From the NCBI GenBank assembly GCA_003164715.1, contig PLTZ01000086.1, positions 1-38,817 on the forward strand: a stretch of 38,817 nucleotides of DNA, given 5' to 3'. Shown here piece by piece: positions 1 through 7,209 of this stretch. A program made the translations under genes and the position numbers. Position 1 is the stretch's first letter, and every line of letters begins with the position of its first letter. The notes under the pieces were generated by a model, which saw only the letters and a list, made by a program, of their open reading frames with translations, had not been told where the DNA came from and ran no database searches. The DNA comes from Opitutaceae bacterium (GTDB lineage Bacteria > Verrucomicrobiota > Verrucomicrobiia > Opitutales > Opitutaceae).

Positions 1-1
1 G

Positions 2-916
2 CTCGAGCAATTCACTACCGCTGGGTTAATTTCGGAGGTCGCCAGCATTTTCGACAACATTGCCCGCGAAAAGGGCCTCGCATTCGACGTCGATCCCGGG
101 CCGGCCGCCAACCTCGTGCTGTGCGGGGACAAGACCCACAGCAAGCGGATACTGATAAACTACCTTAGCAACGCCCTGAAATTCACCGTTAGGGGCGGTG
201 TTGCGTTGCGTGCAAGGGTGGTGCTGCAGGCCGAAGGCCTCTGCCGCCTGCGGTTTGAGGTGATCGACACCGGGCCCGGCATCAGCGAGGAGCTCAAGGA
301 TAGGCTTTTCTCGAAGTTTGTTCGGGAAAGCTCCCGTTCCGAGAACGATAGCACTCCGGGTGCGGGGCTTGGGCTTGCATTGTGCAAGGAGCTTGCTGAG
401 TTCTCCGGCGGCTCGGTGGGTTTTGAGACCAAACGCGATGAGGGCTCAACCTTCTGGGTCGAGTTGCCCTACATCACCGCACAGGGGCCGTTGCAGCCGG
501 AAGGGGCGATATCGGATTCCCGTCCCGACTTTAGCGACATGAAAGTCTGCGTTGTCGATGATGATCCGATGCAATTGGAGGCCATGGCTTCGGCATTTGG
601 GGAATTCGGAGTGGTGCCGGTAACCACAAGAACGTCGGCAGAGGCGCTCGAATTGCTTGCGGCAAACGCGTTCAATATCGTGGTTGTGGATTACCAGCTT
701 GGGCTGGATTCGGGCATGTTGCTGCCGTCCAAGTTAGCGGCGCTGGACTTGCCGGCGAACAGGACCCAACCCTGTCTCCACATGGTGACTGCATTGTGGG
801 ACGAGGGCCTAGCCCAAAAGGCGTTTGAATCGGGCTTCCAAGGTTGCCACAGGAAACCCGTCAGCATGGTTGCCCTGTTTCAGATTCTCCAATCCGCGAG
901 GCAAGCGCGGCGATAG
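2..916 (+). CDS. Hybrid sensor histidine kinase, C-terminal part (HATPase + receiver)
   Basis: The reading frame is open to the left edge, so the N-terminal sensor and the phospho-accepting His domain lie outside the window. What remains begins with the end of the dimerisation region. It continues into a HATPase_c domain with an N-box (NYLSNALKFT), a G1 box (DTGPGI) and a G2 box (GAGLGLAL). A receiver domain follows, with an acidic pocket (VVDDD), a phospho-acceptor Asp in VVVDYQL, a conserved Thr (MVTA) and Lys (RKP). The protein ends just after the receiver, so it is a hybrid kinase that needs a separate Hpt or regulator partner, which is not visible here. It would act in the cytoplasm or at the inner membrane; the signal is unknown. 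Base composition is less GC-rich than the neighbouring secretion genes. The stop is TAG at 914-916. Confidence 0.93.
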   Translation, partial: LEQFTTAGLISEVASIFDNIAREKGLAFDVDPGPAANLVLCGDKTHSKRILINYLSNALKFTVRGGVALRARVVLQAEGLCRLRFEVIDTGPGISEELKDRLFSKFVRESSRSENDSTPGAGLGLALCKELAEFSGGSVGFETKRDEGSTFWVELPYITAQGPLQPEGAISDSRPDFSDMKVCVVDDDPMQLEAMASAFGEFGVVPVTTRTSAEALELLAANAFNIVVVDYQLGLDSGMLLPSKLAALDLPANRTQPCLHMVTALWDEGLAQKAFESGFQGCHRKPVSMVALFQILQSARQARR

Positions 917-1224
917 TCTGACTCTGTCGACACGGAACGTCGGAGGTTCCATTAGGGACGAGGAGCTTGGGGACGACACCCGACCTCCGGGAAAACGAGG
1001 TCGTCTCGATTCAGGGGAAACGGGACATCCGCGCAGAACATGCGGCGTTGTTGTGCGCAACGGTGCGTGAGGGCACCCCCGCCCGCGTCACGGCTTGCGC
1101 TCAGAAGCGTGCGCTTTGACAGCATGCGAGTCCACACAGCCGCGGGTCTAAAGGGCTGCCCTCAGGGAAGTTTCCATGGGGAGGTGCAGCCCCTTGAACG
1201 CCGGGGCCGCACGGCGAAACGCCT
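917..1224. other. Gene-free intergenic region with convergent 3' ends
   Basis: About 308 bases lie between the stop of the + strand kinase and the stop of the - strand ApbE gene. I see no credible gene here. Frames that stay open are shadows without domain signals or ribosome sites. The region holds two short inverted repeats (934-950 and 981-1003), annotated separately, and a GGGCTGCCC-like palindrome near 1154-1163. Confidence 0.6.
981..1003. terminator. Hairpin downstream of the hybrid kinase, possible terminator
   Basis: A perfect 7-bp inverted repeat, CGACCTC / GAGGTCG, encloses a 9-base loop, 65 bases after the kinase stop codon. A weaker 5-bp stem (GGAAC/GTTCC, 934-950) lies just upstream. 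No clear T-tract follows, so a Rho-independent role is uncertain. It could instead be an interspersed palindromic repeat. Confidence 0.3.
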
Positions 1225-2217
1225 TCAGGTCGAGGCGACGAAGTTGAAGAAGCCCCGCGTCTGGGCCCGCTCGCTGCCGGTGAGAATGATCCCCTCGGCC
1301 CCGGGGCAGGAGCGGATGAGTTCAAGACCCTGCTCGACCCCGGCAATGAAGGCCGACACCGAGAGCATCCCGGCCTGGAGGCACGTGTCCGCAATCACGG
1401 TCGCCTGCGTGCAGCCGTTGGCGACCGGCCAGCCCGTCCGGGGATTGATGATGCGGCCATGGCGCCGGCCCTCGAGCGCGGACGGGCGCAGGTCGTTTCC
1501 CGAGGAGGCGACCGCGTTGCCGGTTAACCCCACGCTGCCTAAGGTCTCGTCCGGGTTCCCTGGGTCCTCGAGCCCGATCCGCCAAACGGCCCCTCCGGGA
1601 GGGGCCCCGGTCGCGCGCAGGTCGCGTCCGAAGCCGACGAGCGAGTCCAGGATCCCGTGGTCCTTCGCGATCAGGGACACGAGGTCGACCGCGTACTCCC
1701 TGCCGAACCCACCGAAGTCGAGCGCCATCCCCTCCTGCGGCAGGAACACCCGGCCCGGCTCCCGCTTGACCTTGGTCCAGCCGACGAGGCTAAGCGCCGC
1801 CGCGATCGCCTCGGGAGTCGGGATCGCCGGGGGATCTGCCTTCCCGTCCCAGATGCGGATGAGCGGCAGCGCGGACGGGTCAAGGATCCCGCGCGTCATG
1901 AAGTGGAGGGTGTCGCACATCGAGAGGAGCCCCTCGGTCTCCGCGTCGACCGGGACCCATTCCCTGCCCGCCGCTTCGTTGATCTTGCTGACGACGCTCC
2001 CGGGCTGGAAGCGCGAGAACTTGGCCTCGAAGGCGTGCACCCACCCTTGCGCGGCGGCCTCGAACCGCTTCGCCTGGTCGTTTCCGGCGGGCGCGGTGTA
2101 CTGCACCTCGCACTGGGTCGCCATCGCGCGGAACGCGAGGCGCCTTAAGGGGAGGTCCGCCCCGCGGCGGGTCGGCACCGCGTCGGGCGCCCGCTCCTGC
2201 CTTGAGACGATGGCCAT
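1225..2217 (-). CDS. apbE: FAD:protein FMN transferase (ApbE family)
   Basis: ApbE proteins use FAD to attach FMN covalently to Thr or Ser of redox proteins such as RnfG/NqrC or flavin-dependent reductases, usually outside the cytoplasm. The 330-residue product has family motifs in order: a MATQ-type N-terminal strand, the metal/FAD-binding segment ALDFGGFGREYAVD, GRDLRATG, the SSGND strand, GRIINPRTGWPV and a C-terminal AD..LQAG helix. The length is typical. I see no strong signal peptide or lipobox. The start lies 45 bases after the GspM-like stop on the same strand, so it is probably the last gene of the pseudopilin operon. A flavin transferase in that position is unusual, and its target is not encoded nearby. 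The family call is firm; the substrate is unknown. Confidence 0.92.
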   Translation of the reverse strand: MAIVSRQERAPDAVPTRRGADLPLRRLAFRAMATQCEVQYTAPAGNDQAKRFEAAAQGWVHAFEAKFSRFQPGSVVSKINEAAGREWVPVDAETEGLLSMCDTLHFMTRGILDPSALPLIRIWDGKADPPAIPTPEAIAAALSLVGWTKVKREPGRVFLPQEGMALDFGGFGREYAVDLVSLIAKDHGILDSLVGFGRDLRATGAPPGGAVWRIGLEDPGNPDETLGSVGLTGNAVASSGNDLRPSALEGRRHGRIINPRTGWPVANGCTQATVIADTCLQAGMLSVSAFIAGVEQGLELIRSCPGAEGIILTGSERAQTRGFFNFVAST

Positions 2218-2262
2218 GGGGGGCCGGGTGGCTCTAGCGTGACCGGGGGTGCGCCGGCCGCG

Positions 2263-2802
2263 TCATTTCTGCGAAATCTCGACCGACGAGATCTGGAAAT
2301 TCGCGTTCAGGAGCGCCGGGTTCGCCCGGTCGACCTGCATGGAGTACTGCTCGATCCCGATGTAAGGGGAGCGCTTCGAGAGCTCGAGGTAGAACTGCTT
2401 GAGCGTCGCCCAGTCGACCTTGGTCACGTTAAACTGCAGCGTGTGCACCGAGAGCTGGCCGCTGCTCGCGTCCTTCGTCTCGCCGCTGGTCGTGCTTTTA
2501 AGCCCCGTCTCCGCGGCGATCGCCGAGACCTCGGCCAGGAGCCTCGTGGCGTCAAGGGTCTTGACCGCGTCGAGCCGGCTCGCCGAGGCACGGGCCTGGG
2601 CCTCGATCGACGCCCTGTTGGAGAGCCAGAGCTGCTGGTCGTTCAGGCCGGACGTGGTCGCGCGGACCTCGCGGACGAACCGGCCGGTGCGCCCCGAGAT
2701 GCTGGAGAGCCACACGGCGGCCACCATGACGACGAACCCCGTGAGGAGGACCTTCTCCCTGAGGAGGCGGGCGAGGAAGAAGGCGCGCAGCGTGCGGATC
2801 AT
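2263..2802 (-). CDS. GspM/PilO-like type II secretion assembly protein
   Basis: The 179-residue protein has one N-terminal membrane segment (about residues 15-35), a coiled-coil linker and a small alpha/beta periplasmic domain. This is the GspM/PilO plan for the inner-membrane platform of type II secretion or type IV pilus systems. Sequence signal for either family is weak, so the call rests on topology, size and position after the GspL-like gene. The start overlaps the GspL-like stop by four bases (ATGA, 2799-2802), implying translational coupling. Confidence 0.65.
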   Translation of the reverse strand: MIRTLRAFFLARLLREKVLLTGFVVMVAAVWLSSISGRTGRFVREVRATTSGLNDQQLWLSNRASIEAQARASASRLDAVKTLDATRLLAEVSAIAAETGLKSTTSGETKDASSGQLSVHTLQFNVTKVDWATLKQFYLELSKRSPYIGIEQYSMQVDRANPALLNANFQISSVEISQK

Positions 2803-3950
2803 GATGCGGCGGGCTGGAGCGCCCCGGTCTTGAAGGTGATGACAAGCGTGAAGGTCACGACGTTGTCGCGGGCGCGCTGGTCCCGGATCTCGACCCGGTC
2901 GACGCTCGGCAGCTTCTCGAGCGCCGTCTTGTAACCGGCGATCTCGCCCGCGTTGTTGGTCTGCGCCTCGATCTGAATCGTGTTCTGCGCGGGGGTCGTC
3001 GCCCGCAGGAACTGGATCGCGGGCGGGTTCTTCGGCATGGCGACCTCCGGCGAGGCAGCCGAGATCATCTCGAGCGGCAGGAGGCGCTTGGTGGAGAGTT
3101 CATCGATCCGCCCCGCCAGGTCCTGCTCCTCCATGATGTGGGAGACGGTCGGCTTCTGGGCAGCGACCTTCGCGATCCGCGTCTTCTGCCAGAGCCCGGC
3201 GCCGAAGAGCGCCACCTCCCCGAGCGTCAGGAGGACGCACAGGACGACGGCCAGGGTGGCCGCGCGCCAGAGGAGCATGTCGCGCCGCCTCGCCTTCGCG
3301 AGCGCCGCCAGGTCCGCCTTGTCCCGGATGTCGAGCGCCGCCGCCACGTCCGCGGGGAGCGCCGAGCGGAGCTCCCCCACCTCGAAGAGGAGCTCGCGGT
3401 CGCTTCCCCCGGGGACGGCGGACGTGGGCGAGGGAATGTCGACCACCTTCACGGCCTCCCCGGCGGCCCTGATGAGCCTCGAGCGGGCCGCGGCGCGGGC
3501 CTCCTCGCCCCCGTCGGGCGGGAGTGCCTCGTGCAGCACGACCGCGGGCACCGGGCCCCTGTCCCAGTGGACCGCCGTCAGGCCCTCGGCCGAGGAAAGG
3601 AGAACGGTCGTGGCCGGCTTCGCCGGGTAGCCGAGGACCGCGGCGAACGCCGGCATCACGCGCTCGGCGCCCGCCCAGGCCGCCAGCTGCTCGGCCGTGA
3701 ACCTTCGCCTGTAGGACGCGTAGGCCAGGGCGCGGTCGGCCCCCGCCGGCCAGTAGTACCCGAAGTAGAGCTGGGTCAGGGGGAAGGGGGAGAGCGACTC
3801 GAGCGCCAGGCCGACCTGGGCCACGACCTCGTCCCGCGAGGCCCCGGCCGGCACCGGGATCGCGCGAGAGAAGAAGACCGCGTCCGGCACCATGGCCACC
3901 CGGGGTGCTGGCGGTCCCCCGCGCAGGAAGTCAAAGGGCGATGCGCACAT
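2799..3950 (-). CDS. GspL/PilN-like inner-membrane platform protein of the pseudopilin operon
   Basis: The 383-residue protein has an N-terminal cytoplasmic part (about 1-225), one membrane helix at about 230-250 (AATLAVVLCVLLTLGEVALF) and a periplasmic part whose last ~100 residues resemble a PilN/GspL ferredoxin-like fold. In canonical systems GspL links the secretion ATPase to the pseudopilins. The cytoplasmic part shows no clear ATPase-fold motifs of GspL/PilM, so it is divergent or reduced. The start codon follows the GspK stop by two bases. Operon position between the GspK-like and GspM-like genes supports the assignment more than sequence does. Confidence 0.68.
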   Translation of the reverse strand: MCASPFDFLRGGPPAPRVAMVPDAVFFSRAIPVPAGASRDEVVAQVGLALESLSPFPLTQLYFGYYWPAGADRALAYASYRRRFTAEQLAAWAGAERVMPAFAAVLGYPAKPATTVLLSSAEGLTAVHWDRGPVPAVVLHEALPPDGGEEARAAARSRLIRAAGEAVKVVDIPSPTSAVPGGSDRELLFEVGELRSALPADVAAALDIRDKADLAALAKARRRDMLLWRAATLAVVLCVLLTLGEVALFGAGLWQKTRIAKVAAQKPTVSHIMEEQDLAGRIDELSTKRLLPLEMISAASPEVAMPKNPPAIQFLRATTPAQNTIQIEAQTNNAGEIAGYKTALEKLPSVDRVEIRDQRARDNVVTFTLVITFKTGALQPAAS

Positions 3951-3952
3951 GG

Positions 3953-5125
3953 TCAGGAATTGGGCAGGACGGCGGGGGATGGCTGCGGGATCTCATCATC
4001 TTCCAGCATTTCAAGGATCGTAAAGGGATAATTGATGCTTTGCGAGGCGGCGGCGGCGGTCTTGGCGCTCGTGGCCGTGCTGGACGGCTGGGCCGTGTTC
4101 GTCACGGAGGTATTTGCGGGGGAGCTTGCGGACGAGGCGCTCGCGGCCGCGGTGGGGTTCGTGGCGTTCGTCATGTTGAGGGTCGCCCCGCCCTGGGGCG
4201 CCACGACCGCGGAGAGCCGGTACTGGGAGCGCCCGTCGTGGACGGTGATGTTGATCCGCAGCGCCGAGATCGTCGTCCCGAACACGTTCGCGTTGCCGCC
4301 CAGGCCCGCCACGGCGGCCAGCGTGCCCGAGTTCTGGAAGTAGTTCGCGCCCTGCTGCGCGTACTGGCCGGTGCCGGAGAGGTAGTCGCCGATGTGCTGG
4401 CGCTGGGCGTCGGTGTACTGGCCGACCGACGCCATCACGTCCTCGTTGGCCCCGTTCGCGTTCGGCTGCGAATAGTTGAAGATGGAGACGTCGTTCACGA
4501 ACCTCCAGAAGAGCCCGTTCGGCAGCCCGCTCTCGTCGAAGAACACATCCTTCGCGTAGTAGACGCCTGCCAGCTCGCCGAAGGAGCGCATCGGCCGCTC
4601 CGGCTCCGCGTACGGGATCAGGGCGTCGTCGTAGTCGGGCGTGATCGCCGTCGTGTAGACGTACCCGCTCTGCATCCACCCCTCCAGGGCGTCCGCCAGC
4701 TTCTCGGCGTCGGCGGGCGGCATCTGCCAGTAGAGGAAGAGGTTCGTCAAGGTGGTGATGTCGGCGTGGCGCAGCGGGATCTTGCCGCTCTCGTCCTGGA
4801 AGGTGACCTCGACCGTCCGGCCCTCGGAGGGCGTCCACTCGGCCCAGCCGAGCGGGTCGTTCCACCCCTCCGCGGCGCTGTGGAGCCCGCTGTCGGCCTG
4901 GCGGAAGTCCTCGAGGACCGCCAGCGTCACCTCGAGGGCCGAGAAGGCCTCCTGCCGCAGGCGCTTCGCGTCGGCCTGGCGGATCTCCACCAGGAGATCG
5001 TTTCCGGCCTTCTGGATGAAGGCGGTCAGCGCCGCGGCCGTGAACGCCATCGACACAAGGACGAGCACGATGACCGAGGAGCGCACCGCCGGGGCGCGAA
5101 GGGGGTGTGCGCCGCGTCTCACCAT
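3953..5125 (-). CDS. gspK: GspK-like minor pseudopilin
   Basis: I place the start at ATG 5125, which gives a short basic leader (MVRRGAHPLR) before the hydrophobic helix SVIVLVLVSMAFTAAALTAF. A longer reading frame upstream has no pilin leader and overlaps the previous gene. The helix lacks the Glu at +5 found in the other pseudopilins, as expected for GspK, which caps the pseudopilus. The 390-residue length and the alpha-helical middle region fit the family. The C-terminal ~70 residues are a low-complexity Ala/Ser/Thr/Asn tail, which is unusual. The gene overlaps the GspJ stop by 7 bases. Confidence 0.82.
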   Translation of the reverse strand: MVRRGAHPLRAPAVRSSVIVLVLVSMAFTAAALTAFIQKAGNDLLVEIRQADAKRLRQEAFSALEVTLAVLEDFRQADSGLHSAAEGWNDPLGWAEWTPSEGRTVEVTFQDESGKIPLRHADITTLTNLFLYWQMPPADAEKLADALEGWMQSGYVYTTAITPDYDDALIPYAEPERPMRSFGELAGVYYAKDVFFDESGLPNGLFWRFVNDVSIFNYSQPNANGANEDVMASVGQYTDAQRQHIGDYLSGTGQYAQQGANYFQNSGTLAAVAGLGGNANVFGTTISALRINITVHDGRSQYRLSAVVAPQGGATLNMTNATNPTAAASASSASSPANTSVTNTAQPSSTATSAKTAAAASQSINYPFTILEMLEDDEIPQPSPAVLPNS

Positions 5126-5763
5126 GGGTTGGGCAGCCCCTGCGCGACCGCGGGCACGATGACCAGGGCCTCGCGCGTCAGCTTCTCGTAGGCGAACTTC
5201 AGGCGCAGGCGCTGCGGCGGGACGGGGTTTCCGGAGCTGTCGGTGCGGATCGCCGTCTCGGTCGTCCACTTGTTGAAGTCCGTGTCAAAGTAGTCGTACG
5301 AGAGGTCCGTCACGAAGGGCGACACCAGCGTCTCGCGCGGCGGGTCGTCGTTGAAGTGGTTCTCGAGGTCCGAGTGCCAGAGCATGAAGAGGCCCTTGTC
5401 CCGCCTCACCTGGAGCGAGCAGAAGACCTCGGGAAGCGGGCTCTCGGGCCAGGAGAGGATCCGGTTTCCGGAGAGCTCCATGTAGGTCACCAGGTTGTCC
5501 TGGGAGGCGCCCGTCGGGGTTATCTTCTGGACGCCGACCGGCGTCGCGTTGACCGCGGCCGCGGGCGGCAGCGTCGCCCGGATCATCTCGCGCTGCAGGA
5601 AGCGGGTCACGGCGCGCACGTGCTGGTCGAAGAGCCGCACGTCGGCGTTCTTCCCCCAGAGCTCGCTCATCGAGAAGATGAACGTGTTGAGCCCCACGAG
5701 GACCAGGCCCACGAGGGCCATGGCCAGGACCACCTCGATCAGCGTGAAGCCGCGCCGCGTCAT
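5119..5763 (-). CDS. gspJ: GspJ-like minor pseudopilin (prepilin leader)
   Basis: ATG 5763 gives MTRRGFTLIEVVLAMALVGL, a type IV prepilin leader with cleavage after Gly5 and Glu at +5. The 214-residue product then has a largely beta C-terminal domain, the right size for GspJ, the tip pseudopilin that binds GspI and GspK. The start overlaps the GspI stop by four bases (ATGA, 5760-5763). The order I-J-K matches canonical type II secretion operons, which is how the J assignment was chosen. Confidence 0.85.
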   Translation of the reverse strand: MTRRGFTLIEVVLAMALVGLVLVGLNTFIFSMSELWGKNADVRLFDQHVRAVTRFLQREMIRATLPPAAAVNATPVGVQKITPTGASQDNLVTYMELSGNRILSWPESPLPEVFCSLQVRRDKGLFMLWHSDLENHFNDDPPRETLVSPFVTDLSYDYFDTDFNKWTTETAIRTDSSGNPVPPQRLRLKFAYEKLTREALVIVPAVAQGLPNPW

Positions 5764-6212
5764 TTGGGGAGCTTGCCCTGCGCCTGCGCGATCCGGGTCG
5801 CGGCGTTCGCCCGGAGCGTGCTGTGGGCCGCCGGGTCGGACCACGTCGGGCGAAGCAGCATGAAGGTCTCGACGGTCGTGCGCGGCTGGCCGGCCGACGG
5901 CTCCGAGACGACGCAGGTGAAGGTCACGGTGAACAGGTCGGTCGTGTTCGCGGGCTCGATCTCGGCCGTCCACCTGACGTGGCGGTCGTTGTCGTCGAAC
6001 TCCGAGCCCGCCCCGGCCTGGGTCAGGTCGGACTGCGCGAGGAGTTGCGACCTCGCGAAGTAGACGTCGTCGTCGTTGGCGTTCGAGCGCTGCGCGGCCT
6101 CGTAGCTGTTGAGCACGTTCAGGTACGCCCCGCCGAGCACCACGGCCGTGAGGGTGAAGATGAGGAGGGCCGCCAGGACCTCGAGCAGCGTGAAGCCCCT
6201 AGAACGTCGCAT
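5760..6212 (-). CDS. gspI: GspI-like minor pseudopilin
   Basis: The 150-residue protein starts MRRSRGFTLLEVLAALLIFT. This is a prepilin leader for GspO/PilD-type peptidase processing after Gly6, with Glu at +5. The remainder is a short beta-rich domain typical in size for GspI, which nucleates the pseudopilus tip complex. Its start overlaps the preceding GspH-like gene by 14 bases, and its stop overlaps the GspJ start. Assignment among minor pseudopilins depends on gene order. Confidence 0.83.
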   Translation of the reverse strand: MRRSRGFTLLEVLAALLIFTLTAVVLGGAYLNVLNSYEAAQRSNANDDDVYFARSQLLAQSDLTQAGAGSEFDDNDRHVRWTAEIEPANTTDLFTVTFTCVVSEPSAGQPRTTVETFMLLRPTWSDPAAHSTLRANAATRIAQAQGKLPK

Positions 6213-6720
6213 CGGATGGGGTGAGCATGGGCGCGCAGGTCCACGGGTCCACCGCGAGCAGATGCGCGCCGGCCGCGGTGCGCACCTGCGCCCGGAACGG
6301 CGTGCAGGTCCCGTCGTTGTAGAAGGTTGCCGCGGCGAGCGGCTGGGTCTCGACCAGCGTCCCGCCGATCAAGCTCGAGGAGCTCGAGTCCGACTGCACC
6401 GGGTGGAAGTCGACCACGAGGTCCTCGGGCCCGGAGAGCGGCAGCGCCACCTTCGAGGAGCCGTCGTACAGGTAGAAGCCCCGCGTCCTCGGGTCCTTGG
6501 TCTCGACCGTGAGGAGGACGCTCTTGCGCTCCTCGAGCGCCTCCTTGCGCGCCGCGGCGCACGCGGCCCAGAACTGCTCGTCCGGCGAGAGGCCCTTGTC
6601 GGCGAAGAGCGCGTTGGAGGCGCCTACGAAGATCCAGCTGAGGAGCCCGAAGAGCGCGATCGCCAGCAGGACCTCGATGAGCGTGAAGCCGCCGCGCTCA
6701 CCAGTTTCCGATGTCGTCAT
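6199..6720 (-). CDS. gspH: GspH-like minor pseudopilin
   Basis: ATG 6720 gives MTTSETGERGGFTLIEVLLA, with prepilin cleavage after the second Gly of the GG pair and Glu at +5. The product is 173 residues. A Ser run near the middle (DSSSSSL) sits in a likely loop. A longer upstream frame would read through the GspG gene and is rejected. The start lies inside the end of gspG (23-base overlap), so translation is probably coupled. GspH links the major pseudopilin shaft to the tip complex. Confidence 0.83.
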   Translation of the reverse strand: MTTSETGERGGFTLIEVLLAIALFGLLSWIFVGASNALFADKGLSPDEQFWAACAAARKEALEERKSVLLTVETKDPRTRGFYLYDGSSKVALPLSGPEDLVVDFHPVQSDSSSSSLIGGTLVETQPLAAATFYNDGTCTPFRAQVRTAAGAHLLAVDPWTCAPMLTPSDATF

Positions 6721-7153
6721 CCGTTCCGTCCGTCTTGTCGGGTCCCTTCGACCAGATGTCGTAGCTGTCCTTGTTGTGGACGCCGGGATAGCGGTACTGG
6801 TAGGGCTCGCCCCACGGGTCAAGGAGCGGCATCTTGGTCCCCTCGGCGAGGTACGGCCCCCGCCAGCGGTCGGCGTGGTTCGCGGGGGACACCATGAGCG
6901 CCTGGAGCCCCTCGTCCGTCGTGGGGTAGCCGCCCATGTGGAGGCGGTAGGTGACGAGCGGGGTCTTGATGCTCTGGGTGACAAAGAGCTTGGCGATGTC
7001 GACCTGGGAGCCCCCGAAGAGCTTGCCCACGTTGGCGATCGTGAGCCCGGCGAGGAACGTGATGATCGCGATGACGACCAGGATCTCGATGAGGGTAAAG
7101 CCGCGGCGCTTGGAGTCTTGGGTGATGCGCATGACCTGCATAGGATTGGACAT
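6698..7153 (-). CDS. gspG: GspG, major pseudopilin of type II secretion
   Basis: This is the best-conserved gene of the operon. It has the leader RRGFTLIEILVVIAII with a following hydrophobic helix, then the GspG signature GGYPTTDEGLQAL and a C-terminal calcium-binding loop (DPWGEPYQYRYPG and GPDKTDGTDDDIGNW). The 151-residue length is standard. GspG forms the shaft of the pseudopilus that pushes folded proteins through the outer-membrane secretin. Three in-frame ATGs (7153, 7141, 7132) precede the leader; I list the first. It is the first gsp gene of the run, and the MFS gene stop lies 56 bases upstream. Confidence 0.95.
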   Translation of the reverse strand: MSNPMQVMRITQDSKRRGFTLIEILVVIAIITFLAGLTIANVGKLFGGSQVDIAKLFVTQSIKTPLVTYRLHMGGYPTTDEGLQALMVSPANHADRWRGPYLAEGTKMPLLDPWGEPYQYRYPGVHNKDSYDIWSKGPDKTDGTDDDIGNW

Positions 7154-7209
7154 AGGGCCGGCAATGTCGAGACGCTCGCGGGTGCCATGGGTTTCATCCG
7201 GGGCGCCGG

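Noticed and set aside
2239-2934. Possible gene for another secretion component on the + strand opposite gspM.
   Set aside because: Low-complexity Arg/Gly/Leu/Asp composition and complete overlap with the better supported - strand gene.
3138-4031. Long Arg/Gly/Glu-rich + strand frames opposite the gsp genes.
   Set aside because: These are antisense shadows caused by high GC third positions; they carry no domain motifs and overlap well-supported genes. The same holds for the long frames at 10853-12415, 15964-17556, 21831-23432 and 29879-31204.
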